The notes under the pieces: model-generated | What the model saw: the letters and a program-made list of their open reading frames with translations, nothing else | Told to the model about the DNA's origin: nothing | Database searches by the model: none | Program-made: the position numbers and the translations under genes | Shown: positions 31,267 to 41,100 of the stretch, in pieces | Layout: each line of letters opens with the position of its first letter | How positions within the stretch are numbered: the first letter of the stretch is position 1 | Assembly: GCA_946403855.1 (NCBI GenBank) | Contig: CAMJBH010000009.1 | Coordinates: 1 to 64,000 of the forward strand | Reading direction: 5' to 3' | Length of the DNA: 64,000 bases | From: an uncultured Bacteroidales bacterium | Lineage (GTDB): Bacteria > Bacteroidota > Bacteroidia > Bacteroidales > UBA932

Positions 31267-32390
31267 TAACAGAAGTCCGAAAAATAAACGTCCTGTATCG
31301 GGACGAGCCCGCAGGGATACTGCAAATGGATCCGGCAAGCGGAGTGTGCGTGTTTGAATACGAAAAATCCTGGTTTGCAAACGGTTTTTCACTCTCGCCC
31401 ACCGAGCTGCCGCTACAGAGCGGACTGTTTTACGCAGACAAGAATCTTTTCGGCGGATCGTTCGCCACATTCGAAAACAGCCTGCCCGACGGATACGGCT
31501 TGTATCTCCTCGACCGGATGCTTAAAAAACACAATTCTTCATTGAAAGAACTCTCGCCTCTTCAAAGACTTTCCATCATAGGCACCGCAGGAATGGGGGC
31601 GCTGTCGTATCTTCCAATGATGTCCGGCATAGGAAAACAACGCGAGCTCAAAGACACCGCGCAACTTGACTCTTTACAGGAAGAAGCCCTCAAAGTTCTA
31701 TCAGAAAAAGAGTCCGCCGACCCTGAACTCCTATACTACAACAGCGCCAACTCCGGTGGAGCCAGACCAAAAACCATAATATCCAATCAGGATGGCTCAC
31801 ACTGGATGGTTAAATTCAGGCACATATACGATTCTCCCGACATAGGCCGGCAAGAGTACTTGTACATGAGCACCGCCCGGGAATGCGGGATAAGCATCCC
31901 ACGCATCGCGCTTATCAAAAAAAAATACTTTGCAATAGAACGCTTCGATATCGATCCGGATGGCCGGCCGCTTCATGTCCTGACCGCCGCCGCACTGCTC
32001 AAAACCGACTACAGGAAACAGAACGTGGATTACACCAACCTCCTGGCCCTGACCGGATATCTCACGCAGGACCCGGCACAGGTCGAAGAAATGTTCAGAC
32101 GGATGGTCTTGAATATAGTGGCGCTGAACAAGGACGACCATGCCAACAATTTCTCTTTCATCTGCCGGGACGGAAAGTGGTCTCTGGCGCCGGCCTATGA
32201 CATAACATACTCCCCAAAAGGTTCCAACGGAGAACATGCAACGTCACTATTCTACGAGGGGAATCCTACCATGGAACATGTCCTGAGGGCCGGCACCGGA
32301 ATATATATACCGAAAGAAAGATGTCTCGCTATTGTCCGGCAAGTCGAAAGCGTGTGCGAAAACAGACTGCCGAATGTCTGCAAACTTTGA
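31263..32390 (+). CDS. HipA-family serine/threonine kinase toxin
   Basis: A 375-residue HipA-type kinase. The N-terminal domain (residues 1-110; ADKNLFGGSFATFENSLPDG, YLLDRMLKKH) is followed by the catalytic part: the glycine-rich SANSGGARPKTII, VKFRH lysine, LNKDDHANNFSF with catalytic Asp about D291, and PAYDITYS with the metal-binding Asp about D313. In E. coli HipA the phosphorylated target is glutamyl-tRNA synthetase; here the target is unknown. In the NxxDDHANN loop the usual lysine is replaced by asparagine. It is complete and coupled to the antitoxin by an ATGA overlap. Confidence 0.88.
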   Translation: MITEVRKINVLYRDEPAGILQMDPASGVCVFEYEKSWFANGFSLSPTELPLQSGLFYADKNLFGGSFATFENSLPDGYGLYLLDRMLKKHNSSLKELSPLQRLSIIGTAGMGALSYLPMMSGIGKQRELKDTAQLDSLQEEALKVLSEKESADPELLYYNSANSGGARPKTIISNQDGSHWMVKFRHIYDSPDIGRQEYLYMSTARECGISIPRIALIKKKYFAIERFDIDPDGRPLHVLTAAALLKTDYRKQNVDYTNLLALTGYLTQDPAQVEEMFRRMVLNIVALNKDDHANNFSFICRDGKWSLAPAYDITYSPKGSNGEHATSLFYEGNPTMEHVLRAGTGIYIPKERCLAIVRQVESVCENRLPNVCKL

Positions 32391-32409
32391 AAATATTCCG
32401 GCAAATTGG

Positions 32410-32436
32410 TTTGTTCCAATAAAAATGCTATCTTTG
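32410..32436 (+). promoter_or_regulatory. Promoter of secDF
   Basis: TTTG at 32410-32413 and TATCTTTG at 32429-32436. The spacing (15 bp) is short, but the -7 box is a full match and lies 38 bp before the start codon. Confidence 0.55.
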
Positions 32437-32474
32437 CGAACTATTTTTGAATATATTTAATATTATCGATAATT

Positions 32475-35400
32475 ATGCAAAGCAAAGGAGCAATCAGACT
32501 CGTAGCTATCCTGCTCGCACTGGCCTGCCTGTGGCAGCTCTCCTTCACTGCTGTAACCAGCATCCAGGAGAAGAAAGCCGCCAAGGCTGCGGCCGCCAAG
32601 GTTGATGCATTCAGCCAGAGCGCCGAATTCGGCAAAGTAGCGACAGAAGATCAAGCTTACTTCCTGGACTCTCTCAGGAAAAACGAAGAAAAAAGGTACA
32701 CCGACTCCATTTCTTCCCAGAAAGTTTATTTCGGAAACACATTCAAGGACGTAAAGGCCAAGGAGATCAACCTCGGTCTGGACCTCAAGGGCGGTATGAA
32801 CGTCATGCTGCAGGTCCAGCTTGAGGACCTCGTGCGCGCCCTTTCCGGCGGCAACCAGAGCCCTGAATTCCAGCAGGCAATCAACCTCGCCAAGCAGCGC
32901 ATGGTGGGTTCCCAGCAGGATTTCATCACCCTCTTCGCCAACGCATGGAAAGAGGTCACCGGCGGCACCCGCCTCTCGCAGGTGTTCGGCACCTTTGAAA
33001 TGCGCGACCGCATCAAGCCCGAATCCACCGACGACCAGGTTATAGCCGTCATCAATGAAGAGGCCGAAAGCGCTATCGCCAACTCTTTCAACGTGCTCCG
33101 CAACCGTATCGACCGTTTCGGCGTCACCCAGCCCAGCATTCAGAAGCTCGGCAACACCGGCCGCATCCTCGTGGAACTCCCGGGCGTAAAAGAGCCCGAG
33201 CGTGTGCGTAAGCTCCTCCAGGGCACCGCATCCCTCGAATTCTGGCCCACTTTCGACGCTGCCGAGATTACTCCCTACCTGCAGGAAGCAAACGCTCTGC
33301 TGGCCCAGTACGCTTCTGCCGAAACAGAAAACGTTGAGGCCGAAAAGGCTGAGGGCGAAGACCTGGTAGCAGAGGAAATCAAGGCTCAGAGCGGCCTGGA
33401 AGAGGGTCTGGACGCCTACAAGAAAGCCAACCCTCTCTTTGCCGTGCTGCAGCCCACCAACTACCGCGGCAATGCCTGCATAGGTTATGCAGCCGCAGCC
33501 GACACCGCAGCAGTGAACCGTTACCTCCGCACTCCCGAGGTAGCCAACCTGTTCCCCGCCGAGTTCCGCCCCATGTGGAGCGTGAAGCCTTCGGAGGCCA
33601 TGGGTGTCGATAACATCTTCGAGCTCATCGCCATCAAGGCCTCCAGCCGTGACGGCAAGGCTCCTCTGGACGGCGGCGTGGTCACCGACGCACGTGTTAC
33701 CACCAACGACCGTCGCGGCGGCAGCCCCACCGTGTCCATGACCATGAACGCTGAGGGCGCCAACATCTGGGCCCGCCTGACCAAGGACAACATCGGCAAG
33801 CAGATCGCCATCGTGCTCGACGGCACCGTGTATTCCTATCCTACCGTGAACAGCGAGATCACCGGAGGTTCCTCCGAGATCAGCGGCAACTTCACCATGG
33901 AAGAGGCAACCGACCTTACCAACGTCCTCAAGTCCGGTAAGCTTCCCGCCCCCGCCACCATCGTGCAGGAGCAGGTCGTAGGTCCTTCGCTGGGTGCCGA
34001 GTCCATCAGGGCCGGTCTCATCTCCTTCATCATTGCATTCGTGCTCGTGCTCCTCTACATGATCATATTCTACAAGGGAGCAGGTCTGGTGGCCGATGCA
34101 GCTCTTCTGACCAACGTGCTGCTGCTCTTCGGTACACTGGCATCTTTCGGCGCAGTGCTTACCCTCCCCGGTATCGCAGGTTTGGTCCTGACCCTGGGTA
34201 TGGCTGTGGACGCCAACGTTATTATATATGAGCGTATCAAGGAAGAGCTCAAGGCCGGCAAGGGTCTTGGCAAGGCCGTCCATGACGGTTACTCCAACGC
34301 CTACTCCGCCATCATCGACGGTCAGGTGACCACCTTGCTCACCGGTCTCGTGCTGTTCTTCTTCGGTTCCGGCCCCATCAAGGGCTTCGCCACCACCCTC
34401 ATCATCGGTATCATCACTTCCGTCCTTACCTCCATCTTCATCACCCGTCTCATCATCGACGACCGCGTGAACAAGGGCAAGAGCGTAAGCTTCGAGTGGG
34501 AGTGGTCCAAGAACTTCCTCAAGAACACCCATGCCGACTTCATCGGTGCACGCAAGTGGTCTTACATCATCTCCGGCGCACTGATCCTCATCTCCCTGGG
34601 CAGCATCTTCTTCAAGGGCTTCACCTATGGTGTTGACTTCACCGGCGGCCGTACCTATGTGGTGCGCTTCGACCAGCCCGTCACCGCCGAGCAGATCCGC
34701 TCTGCAGTTGGTAACACCTTCAATGCTGCCGATCCTGAATCTTCCGTGGAAGTGAAGCAGTTCGGTGGTGAGTCCCAGATGAAGATCACCACATCCTACA
34801 AGGTAAAGGACGAGTCTTCCGCAGTTGACACCGAGATCGAAGGCATGCTGTTCGAGTCCCTGAAGGGCTTCTTCAAGGAAGACCTCACTCTGAGCGACTT
34901 CACATCTACCCTGGACAACCCCAACGGTATCATTTCTTCCGACAAGGTGGGTGCATCCATAGCCAGCGACATCAAGCGTTCCGCTATCATCAGCGTTCTG
35001 CTTGCCCTGCTCATCATCTTCGCATACATCGCATGGAGGTTCAAGGGCTGGAGCTGGGGTCTCGGCGGCGTTGTGTCACTTGCACACACAGCCATCATCC
35101 TGATCGGCTTCTTCTCGCTGTTCAGCGGCATCCTGCCGTTCAACCTCGATGTTGACCAGACGTTCATTGCAGCTATCCTGACCATCATCGGTTACGCTAT
35201 CAACGATAACGTGGTTATCTTCGACCGTATCCGTGAGAATCTCGGTCTGCACCCGAACGACGACTTCAAGGATATGGTGAACAAGTCGCTTAACCAGACT
35301 CTCACCCGTACGGTCAATACTTCCGTGTCAACCCTCCTGCCTATGCTTGCTATTGCGATCTTCGGTGGTGAGAGCATCCGCGGACTGTCCGTAGCTCTGT

Positions 35401-35504
35401 GCCTCGGTATCCTCGTGGGAACCTACGCTTCCATCATGATCGGTACTCCTATCATGTACGACAGCACCCGCAAGGCTCAGGCCAAGAAGGCGGAGAAGAA
35501 ATAA
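32475..35504 (+). CDS. secDF: Fused protein translocase subunit SecDF
   Basis: A 1009-residue fusion of SecD (about 1-640) and SecF (about 650-1009), which use the proton gradient to pull exported proteins through SecYEG. SecD signatures: INLGLDLKGGMNVMLQVQ, the VSMTMNAEGANIWARLT and KQIAIVLDGTVYSYPTVNSE region, LTLGMAVDANVIIYERIKEE. SecF signatures: YGVDFTGGRTYVVRF and ILTIIGYAINDNVVIFDRIREN. About twelve membrane segments. Fusion is usual in Bacteroidota. An acidic glutamate-rich linker occurs near residues 275-305. A strong terminator follows. Confidence 0.96.
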   Translation: MQSKGAIRLVAILLALACLWQLSFTAVTSIQEKKAAKAAAAKVDAFSQSAEFGKVATEDQAYFLDSLRKNEEKRYTDSISSQKVYFGNTFKDVKAKEINLGLDLKGGMNVMLQVQLEDLVRALSGGNQSPEFQQAINLAKQRMVGSQQDFITLFANAWKEVTGGTRLSQVFGTFEMRDRIKPESTDDQVIAVINEEAESAIANSFNVLRNRIDRFGVTQPSIQKLGNTGRILVELPGVKEPERVRKLLQGTASLEFWPTFDAAEITPYLQEANALLAQYASAETENVEAEKAEGEDLVAEEIKAQSGLEEGLDAYKKANPLFAVLQPTNYRGNACIGYAAAADTAAVNRYLRTPEVANLFPAEFRPMWSVKPSEAMGVDNIFELIAIKASSRDGKAPLDGGVVTDARVTTNDRRGGSPTVSMTMNAEGANIWARLTKDNIGKQIAIVLDGTVYSYPTVNSEITGGSSEISGNFTMEEATDLTNVLKSGKLPAPATIVQEQVVGPSLGAESIRAGLISFIIAFVLVLLYMIIFYKGAGLVADAALLTNVLLLFGTLASFGAVLTLPGIAGLVLTLGMAVDANVIIYERIKEELKAGKGLGKAVHDGYSNAYSAIIDGQVTTLLTGLVLFFFGSGPIKGFATTLIIGIITSVLTSIFITRLIIDDRVNKGKSVSFEWEWSKNFLKNTHADFIGARKWSYIISGALILISLGSIFFKGFTYGVDFTGGRTYVVRFDQPVTAEQIRSAVGNTFNAADPESSVEVKQFGGESQMKITTSYKVKDESSAVDTEIEGMLFESLKGFFKEDLTLSDFTSTLDNPNGIISSDKVGASIASDIKRSAIISVLLALLIIFAYIAWRFKGWSWGLGGVVSLAHTAIILIGFFSLFSGILPFNLDVDQTFIAAILTIIGYAINDNVVIFDRIRENLGLHPNDDFKDMVNKSLNQTLTRTVNTSVSTLLPMLAIAIFGGESIRGLSVALCLGILVGTYASIMIGTPIMYDSTRKAQAKKAEKK

Positions 35505-35548
35505 AAATGATACTTCAAACTGTACAATAAATTTCTGACAGTACGATA

Positions 35549-35605
35549 AAATAACCTCCGGGGCCCATAAAACATTGGCTAAGGGCCCCGGAGGTTATTT
35601 TTATT
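35549..35605 (+). terminator. Strong terminator of secDF
   Basis: AAATAACCTCCGGGGCCC pairs perfectly with GGGCCCCGGAGGTTATTT around a 16-base loop, followed by TTATTG; the pairing can be extended outward to GTAC on both sides. Confidence 0.9.
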
Positions 35606-35653
35606 GTACCATTTCCCAATGATAGTAGGTTATTAAGATTCGCAGTTTTTTTC

Positions 35654-35661
35654 TATATTTG
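35654..35661 (+). promoter_or_regulatory. -7 box of thiL, 4 bp from the start codon
   Basis: TATATTTG ends 4 bp before ATG 35666. In Bacteroidota transcription starts a few bases past this box, so the message probably has no untranslated leader. Confidence 0.6.
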
Positions 35662-35665
35662 CACT

Positions 35666-36643
35666 ATGCCGGATTTTGGTCAGTTAGGACGCCGGGAGGC
35701 GATAAGGCAATTGTTCGAAGGGACTCCTTTCGAGCCGTTTTCAGATTGCAGCTTTGCCGCCAGCGAAGGAGAACGCATCGTGGGAGCCTCACGCATGCTG
35801 CTGGAAGGGATAGATTTCGATCTTGTGTATTTCCCGCTTAAACATTTGGGCTATAAGAGCGTGGTCTGTGTTACAGGCGAGCTGTACGCCAGCCTGGCGC
35901 AGCCCCGCAGCCTTTCGGTGGTGCTGGGGATCTCGGCCAAGCTGGATTTCGAAAAGGTGAGGGAGCTCTGGCAGGGGGCCTGCAGCGCCGCTTCGGAGTT
36001 CGGTTATAGCAACGTGTCCCTGGACCTGCAGCCTTCGCGCAACGGCCTGAGCATAAGCGTCAGCGCCACTGGCAGTGCGGCCTCTCTGGAGCGTCCTGCG
36101 CCGGCATCGAAAGATCTTTTGTGCGTGAGTGGCGCTTTGGGAGCGGCTTATCTGGGTCTCCAGGTATTGGAGAAGGGGAAGCAGCGCTTCGAAAACGGCG
36201 CCGAGGGGCACGACAGCGAATTGGAGAAATACCGTATGCTGGTGGCGGCTTATCTCAAGCCGGAGCTTCCGGCAGGGCTGCCCGGGGCACTTGCCGAGTC
36301 TGGCATCGTGCCTTCAGCTTCTCTGCTGGTGGACCGGGGTCTTGCCGACGCTCTTCTGCGACTTAGGGAAGCTACGGGGCTGGGGGCCAAGATTTATGCA
36401 GACCGTATCCCTTTCGAGGGAGGTAGTTTCGAACTTGGTAAGGCTCTGAATCTGGACCCTGTGGGCGCAGCAATGAACGGCGGAGACGATTTCCAGATCC
36501 TGCTCGCCGTTCCGATTGCCTGTTTCGAGCGTTTCCGGCACGATTTCCAGACCTTCGATATAATCGGCCACCTGGCTCAGAGCGATGTGGGCGCCGTGCT
36601 TGTGTCTCCTGACGGACTGGAGCATCCTATCGACAACCTTTAA
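35666..36643 (+). CDS. thiL: Thiamine-monophosphate kinase
   Basis: A 325-residue AIR-synthase-fold kinase that turns thiamine monophosphate into the coenzyme thiamine diphosphate. Family points: GRREAIRQLF at the start, the metal-binding region LLEGIDFDLVYFPLKHLGYKSV (the usual second GD motif is replaced by EGIDFD), GALGAAYLGLQVLEKG, and MNGGDDFQILLAV near residue 275. These fit the Bacteroidota branch of ThiL; weaker than usual in the central region. No other thi genes are near. A DUF4923 gene starts 12 bp downstream. Confidence 0.75.
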   Translation: MPDFGQLGRREAIRQLFEGTPFEPFSDCSFAASEGERIVGASRMLLEGIDFDLVYFPLKHLGYKSVVCVTGELYASLAQPRSLSVVLGISAKLDFEKVRELWQGACSAASEFGYSNVSLDLQPSRNGLSISVSATGSAASLERPAPASKDLLCVSGALGAAYLGLQVLEKGKQRFENGAEGHDSELEKYRMLVAAYLKPELPAGLPGALAESGIVPSASLLVDRGLADALLRLREATGLGAKIYADRIPFEGGSFELGKALNLDPVGAAMNGGDDFQILLAVPIACFERFRHDFQTFDIIGHLAQSDVGAVLVSPDGLEHPIDNL

Positions 36644-36655
36644 TATTTTTATAAA

Positions 36656-37264
36656 ATGAAAAAATTTATCATCATTCTCAGCGCGCTTACACTCTGCGCC
36701 GCAAATGCCAACGCCCAGGACTGGCTTAAGGACTTCCTGAAGGTCGCTACCGAGAAGGTCGGTGACGTCATTACCGGCACTTCCTCCGCTACCAACTTCG
36801 ACATCAAGGGCACCTGGAACTATCAGGGCGTGGCCATCGGCGCCGGCTCCGACAACGTGCTCACAAGCCTTGCCGCATCTGCAGGCACCGGCACCATCGA
36901 AAAGAAGTGCGACGAGCTCCTCGCCAAGGTAGGTATCAAGGCAGGCGCTGCCAAGCTCAGCTTCAAGGAGGACGGTTCCTTTACCCTTAACGCTGGTAAG
37001 ATCAATCTTCCCGGTACTTGGACCAAAGAGGGTAACAAGATTACCATCAACTTTGCTAAGCTCTTTACATTCAAGCTCGTTGGTACCATCAAGACTACCT
37101 CTACCGGCTGCGAACTCCTGTTCGATTCCGGTAAGTTCGTGGACTTTGTGAAGAAGGTTCTCGAGGTTGTGAACAAGGTGGCCAACAACTCCACCCTTTC
37201 CGCCGTACAGACCGCTCTGGCCAACGTCAACGACCTCAAGCTCGGCTTCAAGCTCAGCAAGTAA
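36656..37264 (+). CDS. DUF4923-like secreted lipocalin-type protein
   Basis: A 202-residue protein with a signal peptide (MKKFIIILSALTLCAANANA) and a small beta-rich domain beginning NFDIKGTWNYQGVAIG and including SFKEDGSFTLNAGKI and LPGTWTKEGNKITINFAKLF, the pattern of lipocalin-like DUF4923 proteins of Bacteroidales. The amphipathic stretch LKVATEKVGDVITG precedes it. The protein is lysine- and alanine-rich and probably periplasmic. It sits 12 bp after thiL. Function unknown. Confidence 0.75.
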   Translation: MKKFIIILSALTLCAANANAQDWLKDFLKVATEKVGDVITGTSSATNFDIKGTWNYQGVAIGAGSDNVLTSLAASAGTGTIEKKCDELLAKVGIKAGAAKLSFKEDGSFTLNAGKINLPGTWTKEGNKITINFAKLFTFKLVGTIKTTSTGCELLFDSGKFVDFVKKVLEVVNKVANNSTLSAVQTALANVNDLKLGFKLSK

Positions 37265-37275
37265 TTCCGACAACT

Positions 37276-37366
37276 GTGCCCCTCGGTCCATCGCGTGGAC
37301 CGACAGGCACGTTTTAAGGCTATTTCGTAGCTCCTCGGTCCATCACGTGGACCGAGGAGCACGTTT
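37276..37366 (+). terminator. Tandem terminators after DUF4923 gene
   Basis: Two related hairpins: 37276-37310 (GTGCC...CGGTCCA/TGGACCG...GGCAC, then GTTTTAAG) and 37330-37360 (GCTCCTCGGTCCA/TGGACCGAGGAGC, then ACGTTTTTA). They share CTCGGTCCATCrCGTGGACCG and look like a duplicated terminator. Confidence 0.85.
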
Positions 37367-37464
37367 TTATGCCGTTATACAGACTTTCTACGGCAGTCCT
37401 GGCTGTCCTGGCAGTCCTGGCAGTTCAGTTCCAAACCGTCAACTGCGGAGCATAACTAGTTGAC

Positions 37465-37545
37465 CACCAGCTACTTCACACCAACATCTGCGGGAAAATT
37501 TCCCACAGACAAAGTAGCTAAGGGACTGGGGCATAGCAAGATACC
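37465..37545. repeat. TCTGTGGG-palindrome intergenic repeat, copy 3
   Basis: TCTGCGGGAAA (37487-37497) pairs with TTTCCCACAGA (37499-37509) with one mismatch; the flanks AGCTACTTCA and AAGTAGCTAAGGGACTG continue the palindrome. Confidence 0.75.
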
Positions 37546-37570
37546 TTTCTGCAGAACGACCGATGGTTCA

Positions 37571-37716
37571 GCCATTCGGGAGAAGATTTGGCTGTTTTTC
37601 TCCCGTTTACTCAGTTTTCTTGCCATTCGGGAGAGAATTTGGCTGTTTTTCTCCCGTTTACTCAGTTTTCCTGCCATTCTGGAGAGAATTTGGCGGTTTT
37701 TCTCCCGCTGTGCCCC
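37571..37716 (+). repeat. 51 bp tandem repeat, three copies
   Basis: Units start at 37571, 37622 and 37673 (GCCATTCGGGAGA...). Each has CGGGAGA pairing with TCTCCCG around ATTTGGCTGTTTT. The end of the third unit, GTTTTTCTCCCGCTGTGCCC, also occurs at 30439-30458, showing a dispersed relative. The frame stays open over the repeats but nothing else suggests a protein. Confidence 0.85.
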
Positions 37717-37725
37717 ACAGCGAGC

Positions 37726-37841
37726 CGCCAAACGGGCAAGGTGCAGAAAAATGGCCGACACCTTGCCCGTTAACATGCCCTAGAATGCTGTCAAAAGCCC
37801 TTTGCCGGGCAAGGTCCCACGCAAAAAAAGACACCTTGCCC
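37726..37841 (-). repeat. Double-hairpin GGGCAAGGT repeat, copy B
   Basis: The reverse complement matches 960-1074: two GGGCAAGGT...ACCTTGCCC hairpins in the same order, ending GGCG. Confidence 0.75.
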
Positions 37842-38000
37842 ACAACAACAGGGCAGAGTCGATTTCTTCCGCATATCTCAAAAAGATTGCGGTCCTGCCC
37901 TGAGCGATGTGGTACGGTGCCCAACCGTCAGACCCCGGGGAGGTCCCGAGAGAGGCGAGGGAAGTCCGGAGAGGCGCGAGAAGCCCGGGAGAGGCGCGGG

Positions 38001-38071
38001 GTGGCGCCGGGGACCTTTGGCTCCCGAAAAGGGAGGGGACCCACGAAGTGGGGAGGAGTCCCCGGCGCCAC
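38001..38071. repeat. GC-rich inverted repeat
   Basis: GTGGCGCCGGGGAC (38001-38014) pairs perfectly with GTCCCCGGCGCCAC (38058-38071). The 43 bp loop holds further GGGAGG/CCTCCC-type pairing. It lies beyond the 3' end of dnaE. Confidence 0.7.
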
Positions 38072-38096
38072 TCTGCGTCGCTCCGGGGCCGCTCCG

Positions 38097-38180
38097 GGCA
38101 GAATCTCGCCGGAAAGCTGCCGGAGCGAGGGACTTTGCCGAGCGACGGGCAGAATCTCGCCGGAAAGCTGCCAGAGCTAG
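38097..38180. repeat. 51 bp direct repeat beside the dnaE stop
   Basis: GGGCAGAATCTCGCCGGAAA recurs 51 bp later (38097 and 38148), each followed by GCTGCCrGAGC; within a unit CCGGAAAGCTGCCGG forms a small hairpin. It ends just before the dnaE stop codon at 38185. Confidence 0.75.
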
Positions 38181-38184
38181 AGGC

Positions 38185-41100
38185 TTAGACGACCGTCTTC
38201 TTCTGGAGGCTGTAGTTCATGCCGAGGTGGCGGACACGCTGCACGAAGTCGCTGGTGACATTCACGAAATACTTCTTGGAGTGGAAGTCGAGTTTGTAGC
38301 CAGTGGCTTTGTCGTAGAGTTGCAGCGACAGAGGCGTCTTGCCCTGGTTGCCTTTGAGCAAGGCCGATAGGCTGTGGCGGAACTGCGGCGACAACAGGGC
38401 GGTGTCGAGCTCAAGGGTGAAACCTGCGATGAAGGTCTCGGTGACATTGCCCAATAGGATTATCTTCTTGATTTTGAAGGCATAAGGAGCCGTCTTACCC
38501 TGGGCCCTCTCTTCCGGCTTCAGGAAATATCTCTCTTCGATGTCGCCTTGGAGATACAGGTACTCATGGGGCTTCATGTAGGCCATGTAAGCCTCGTAGT
38601 CTTTTCCGAAAAGAGCAAATTCGTAGTGGCCCTGATAGTCTTCTATTGTGACCCTGGCCCCCGGAGAACCGGATTTGGTGGTGATTGACTTGACGTCGGT
38701 CACAATGCCCGCCATGGACACGGAAGCCTTTTTCTTCTCCTGTTCAAGCTCCTGGATTTTGTCTGCCAACCGACCCACGGATACGGTGGTAAAGTTCTCT
38801 ATCTCAAAGGCATAACGATCCAGTGGATGGGCACTCAAATACATACCCACATAGTTCTTTTCTTCCTGGAGCAAGCCAAGTGTGTTCTCTTCCTCGGGAG
38901 CCTCGGGCATGACGGGGCGCTGGGGCTTGAGCTCCTCAACCTCGCCGAACAGCGAGAGGCTGTTGTCCATTTTGTCCGTCTTGTACAGGTCCATGTAGCG
39001 GGTAAGAGCGTCGATAAAGCGGTCGCCACCCTGCACCGGAGCGAAAAACTGGCTGCGGCGGTAGCCAAATGAGTCGAAAGCTCCAGCAAGGGCCAATATT
39101 TCTATAGCTTTGGCCGTTATCGTGACGTTTTTGGAGTCTTTGGCACTGCGCTCGGCCATTCTCTCGACGAAGTCATATACGTCCCTAAACGGGCCGTTTT
39201 CGCCCCTTTCGGCCACTATTGCATCCACCACGTTGGAACCGAAGTTCTTTAGCCCACCGAGTCCGAAGCGGATGTTGCCTTCTTTGTTGACTGTGAAGCC
39301 GGCTTCCGATTCGTTCACGTCGGGGCTCAGCACCTTTATGCCGTGCAGCTTGCAGTCTGCCATTATCTTCTTGATTTCGTCCATGTTGGACAAGTTGCAA
39401 GAAAGGTTGGCAGCCAGGAACTCGGCTGTGTAGTGGCACTTGAGCCAGCCGGTCTGGTAGCTCACCCAGGCATAGCAGGTGGCGTGCGATTTATTGAAAG
39501 CATATTGGGCAAACTTCTCCCAGTCTTTCCAGATTTTGTCCAAAGTCTTCTCGGGGTGGCCGTTAGCCTGCCCCTGACTCATGAACTTGTCTTTCAAGAC
39601 CATCATTTCGCTTATCTTCTTCTTGCCCATGGCCTTACGCAGGCGGTCTGCCTCGCCCTTGGTGAAGCCGGCCAGCTTGCGGCTCAGAAGCATCACCTGC
39701 TCCTGGTACACCGTGATGCCGTAGGTCTCGGACAGAAACTCCTCCATCTCCGGCAGGTCGTACTCTATCTTCTGCACCCCCTGCTTGCGCTCCACGAAGT
39801 CTGGGATATAGTCCATGGGGCCCGGACGATAGAGGGCATTCATTGCTATCAGGTCCTCGAAACGCTCCGGCTTGAGGCGCTGAAGCCAGCTCTTCATGCC
39901 TTCGGATTCGAACTGGAACACCACCGTGGTGTCGCCGCGTCCGTAGAGTTCCAAGGTGGGCTTGTCGACAATGTCTATGGCCTCTATGTCTATGTCGATG
40001 CCATGGCGCTGCTTGATGTTGCGCAGGGTTTCATGTATGATGGACAGGGTGATGAGGCCCAGGAAGTCCATCTTGAGCATTCCCACGTCTTCGATGTAGT
40101 GCCCGTCGAACTGCGAGGTCCACACGTCTTTGCCCGTCTCCTTGTCCTTGGAGAGGCATATGGGAATATAGTCGGTGAGGTTGCCGCGGCCTATTATGGT
40201 GGCGCAAGCATGGACGCCTACCTGACGTATGCAGCCTTCGAGCTTCTGGGCGTAGTAGAGGACCTCCTTGTTGACATCAGGACCGTTCTCGAGCTCGTTA
40301 CGGAACTCAGGCACAAGGCGGTAGCAGTTGGCAAGATTGATTTTGACGTCCGTGTCTTCCATTCCCTTCTGGAAGATCTTGCCGTCCTCTTCTACCACCT
40401 TGAATCCAGGCTTGAGGTCGTCGAGCTTGGGGTTGAAGGGGTACTTCTTCTCTACTTTTTCGCTGAGACGGTCGGGGACCATCTTTGACAGGCGGTTCGA
40501 CTCGTCGATGCTCACTTCGCTGATGCGGGCCACATCTTTGATGGCGCTCTTGGCGGCCATGGTGCCAAAGGTAATCACGCGCGACACATGATCCAGCCCG
40601 TAGGTCTTCTCCACGTATTCGTGAGCGTCGGCCAGGTTCTCGAAGTCCACATCGATATCCGGCATGGAGATTCGGTCCGGGTTAAGGAAACGCTCGAACA
40701 GGAGATTGTATTTTATGGGGTCCAAATTGGTGATTCCCAGGCAATATGCCACCACGCTTCCTGCCGCCGAGCCTCGCCCCGGACCCACCAGGTACCCGTG
40801 TGCGCGCGAGGCGGCGATGTAGTCCTGCACAATGAGGAAGTAATCGGGGAAGCCCATCTTGCTGATGGTCTTGAGCTCGAAGCTGATGCGCTCGCTCTGC
40901 TCGTCGGAGAGGGTGTCGCCGTAGCGTTTGCGGGCTCCTCGGTAGGTAAGTTCACAGAGGTAGGCCACCGAGCGGCAGAATTCGTCGCCGCGGTACTCCC
41001 CGCGCTCGTCATAGCGCCCTTCGTCAATAATGTCCTTGTACTGCTCCATCTTGGAGTCTATGACAGCAAGGAACTCGGGGTCTATCTCGTACTTGGGCAG

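Noticed and set aside
37340..37352. Third parS-like site (ATCACGTGGA)
   Set aside because: Only the CACGTG centre fits; it is the loop of a terminator hairpin and lacks the TGTTCC/GGAACA arms.
37391..37430. Collagen-like coding repeat (GGCAGTCCT x 4)
   Set aside because: A short 9 bp tandem repeat with no surrounding reading frame; treated as minor intergenic sequence.
37460..37783. A 107-codon frame with 17-residue repeats over the 51 bp tandem repeat
   Set aside because: The frame is open only because 51 is a multiple of three; it starts in a palindromic repeat, has no ribosome site and no relation to known proteins.
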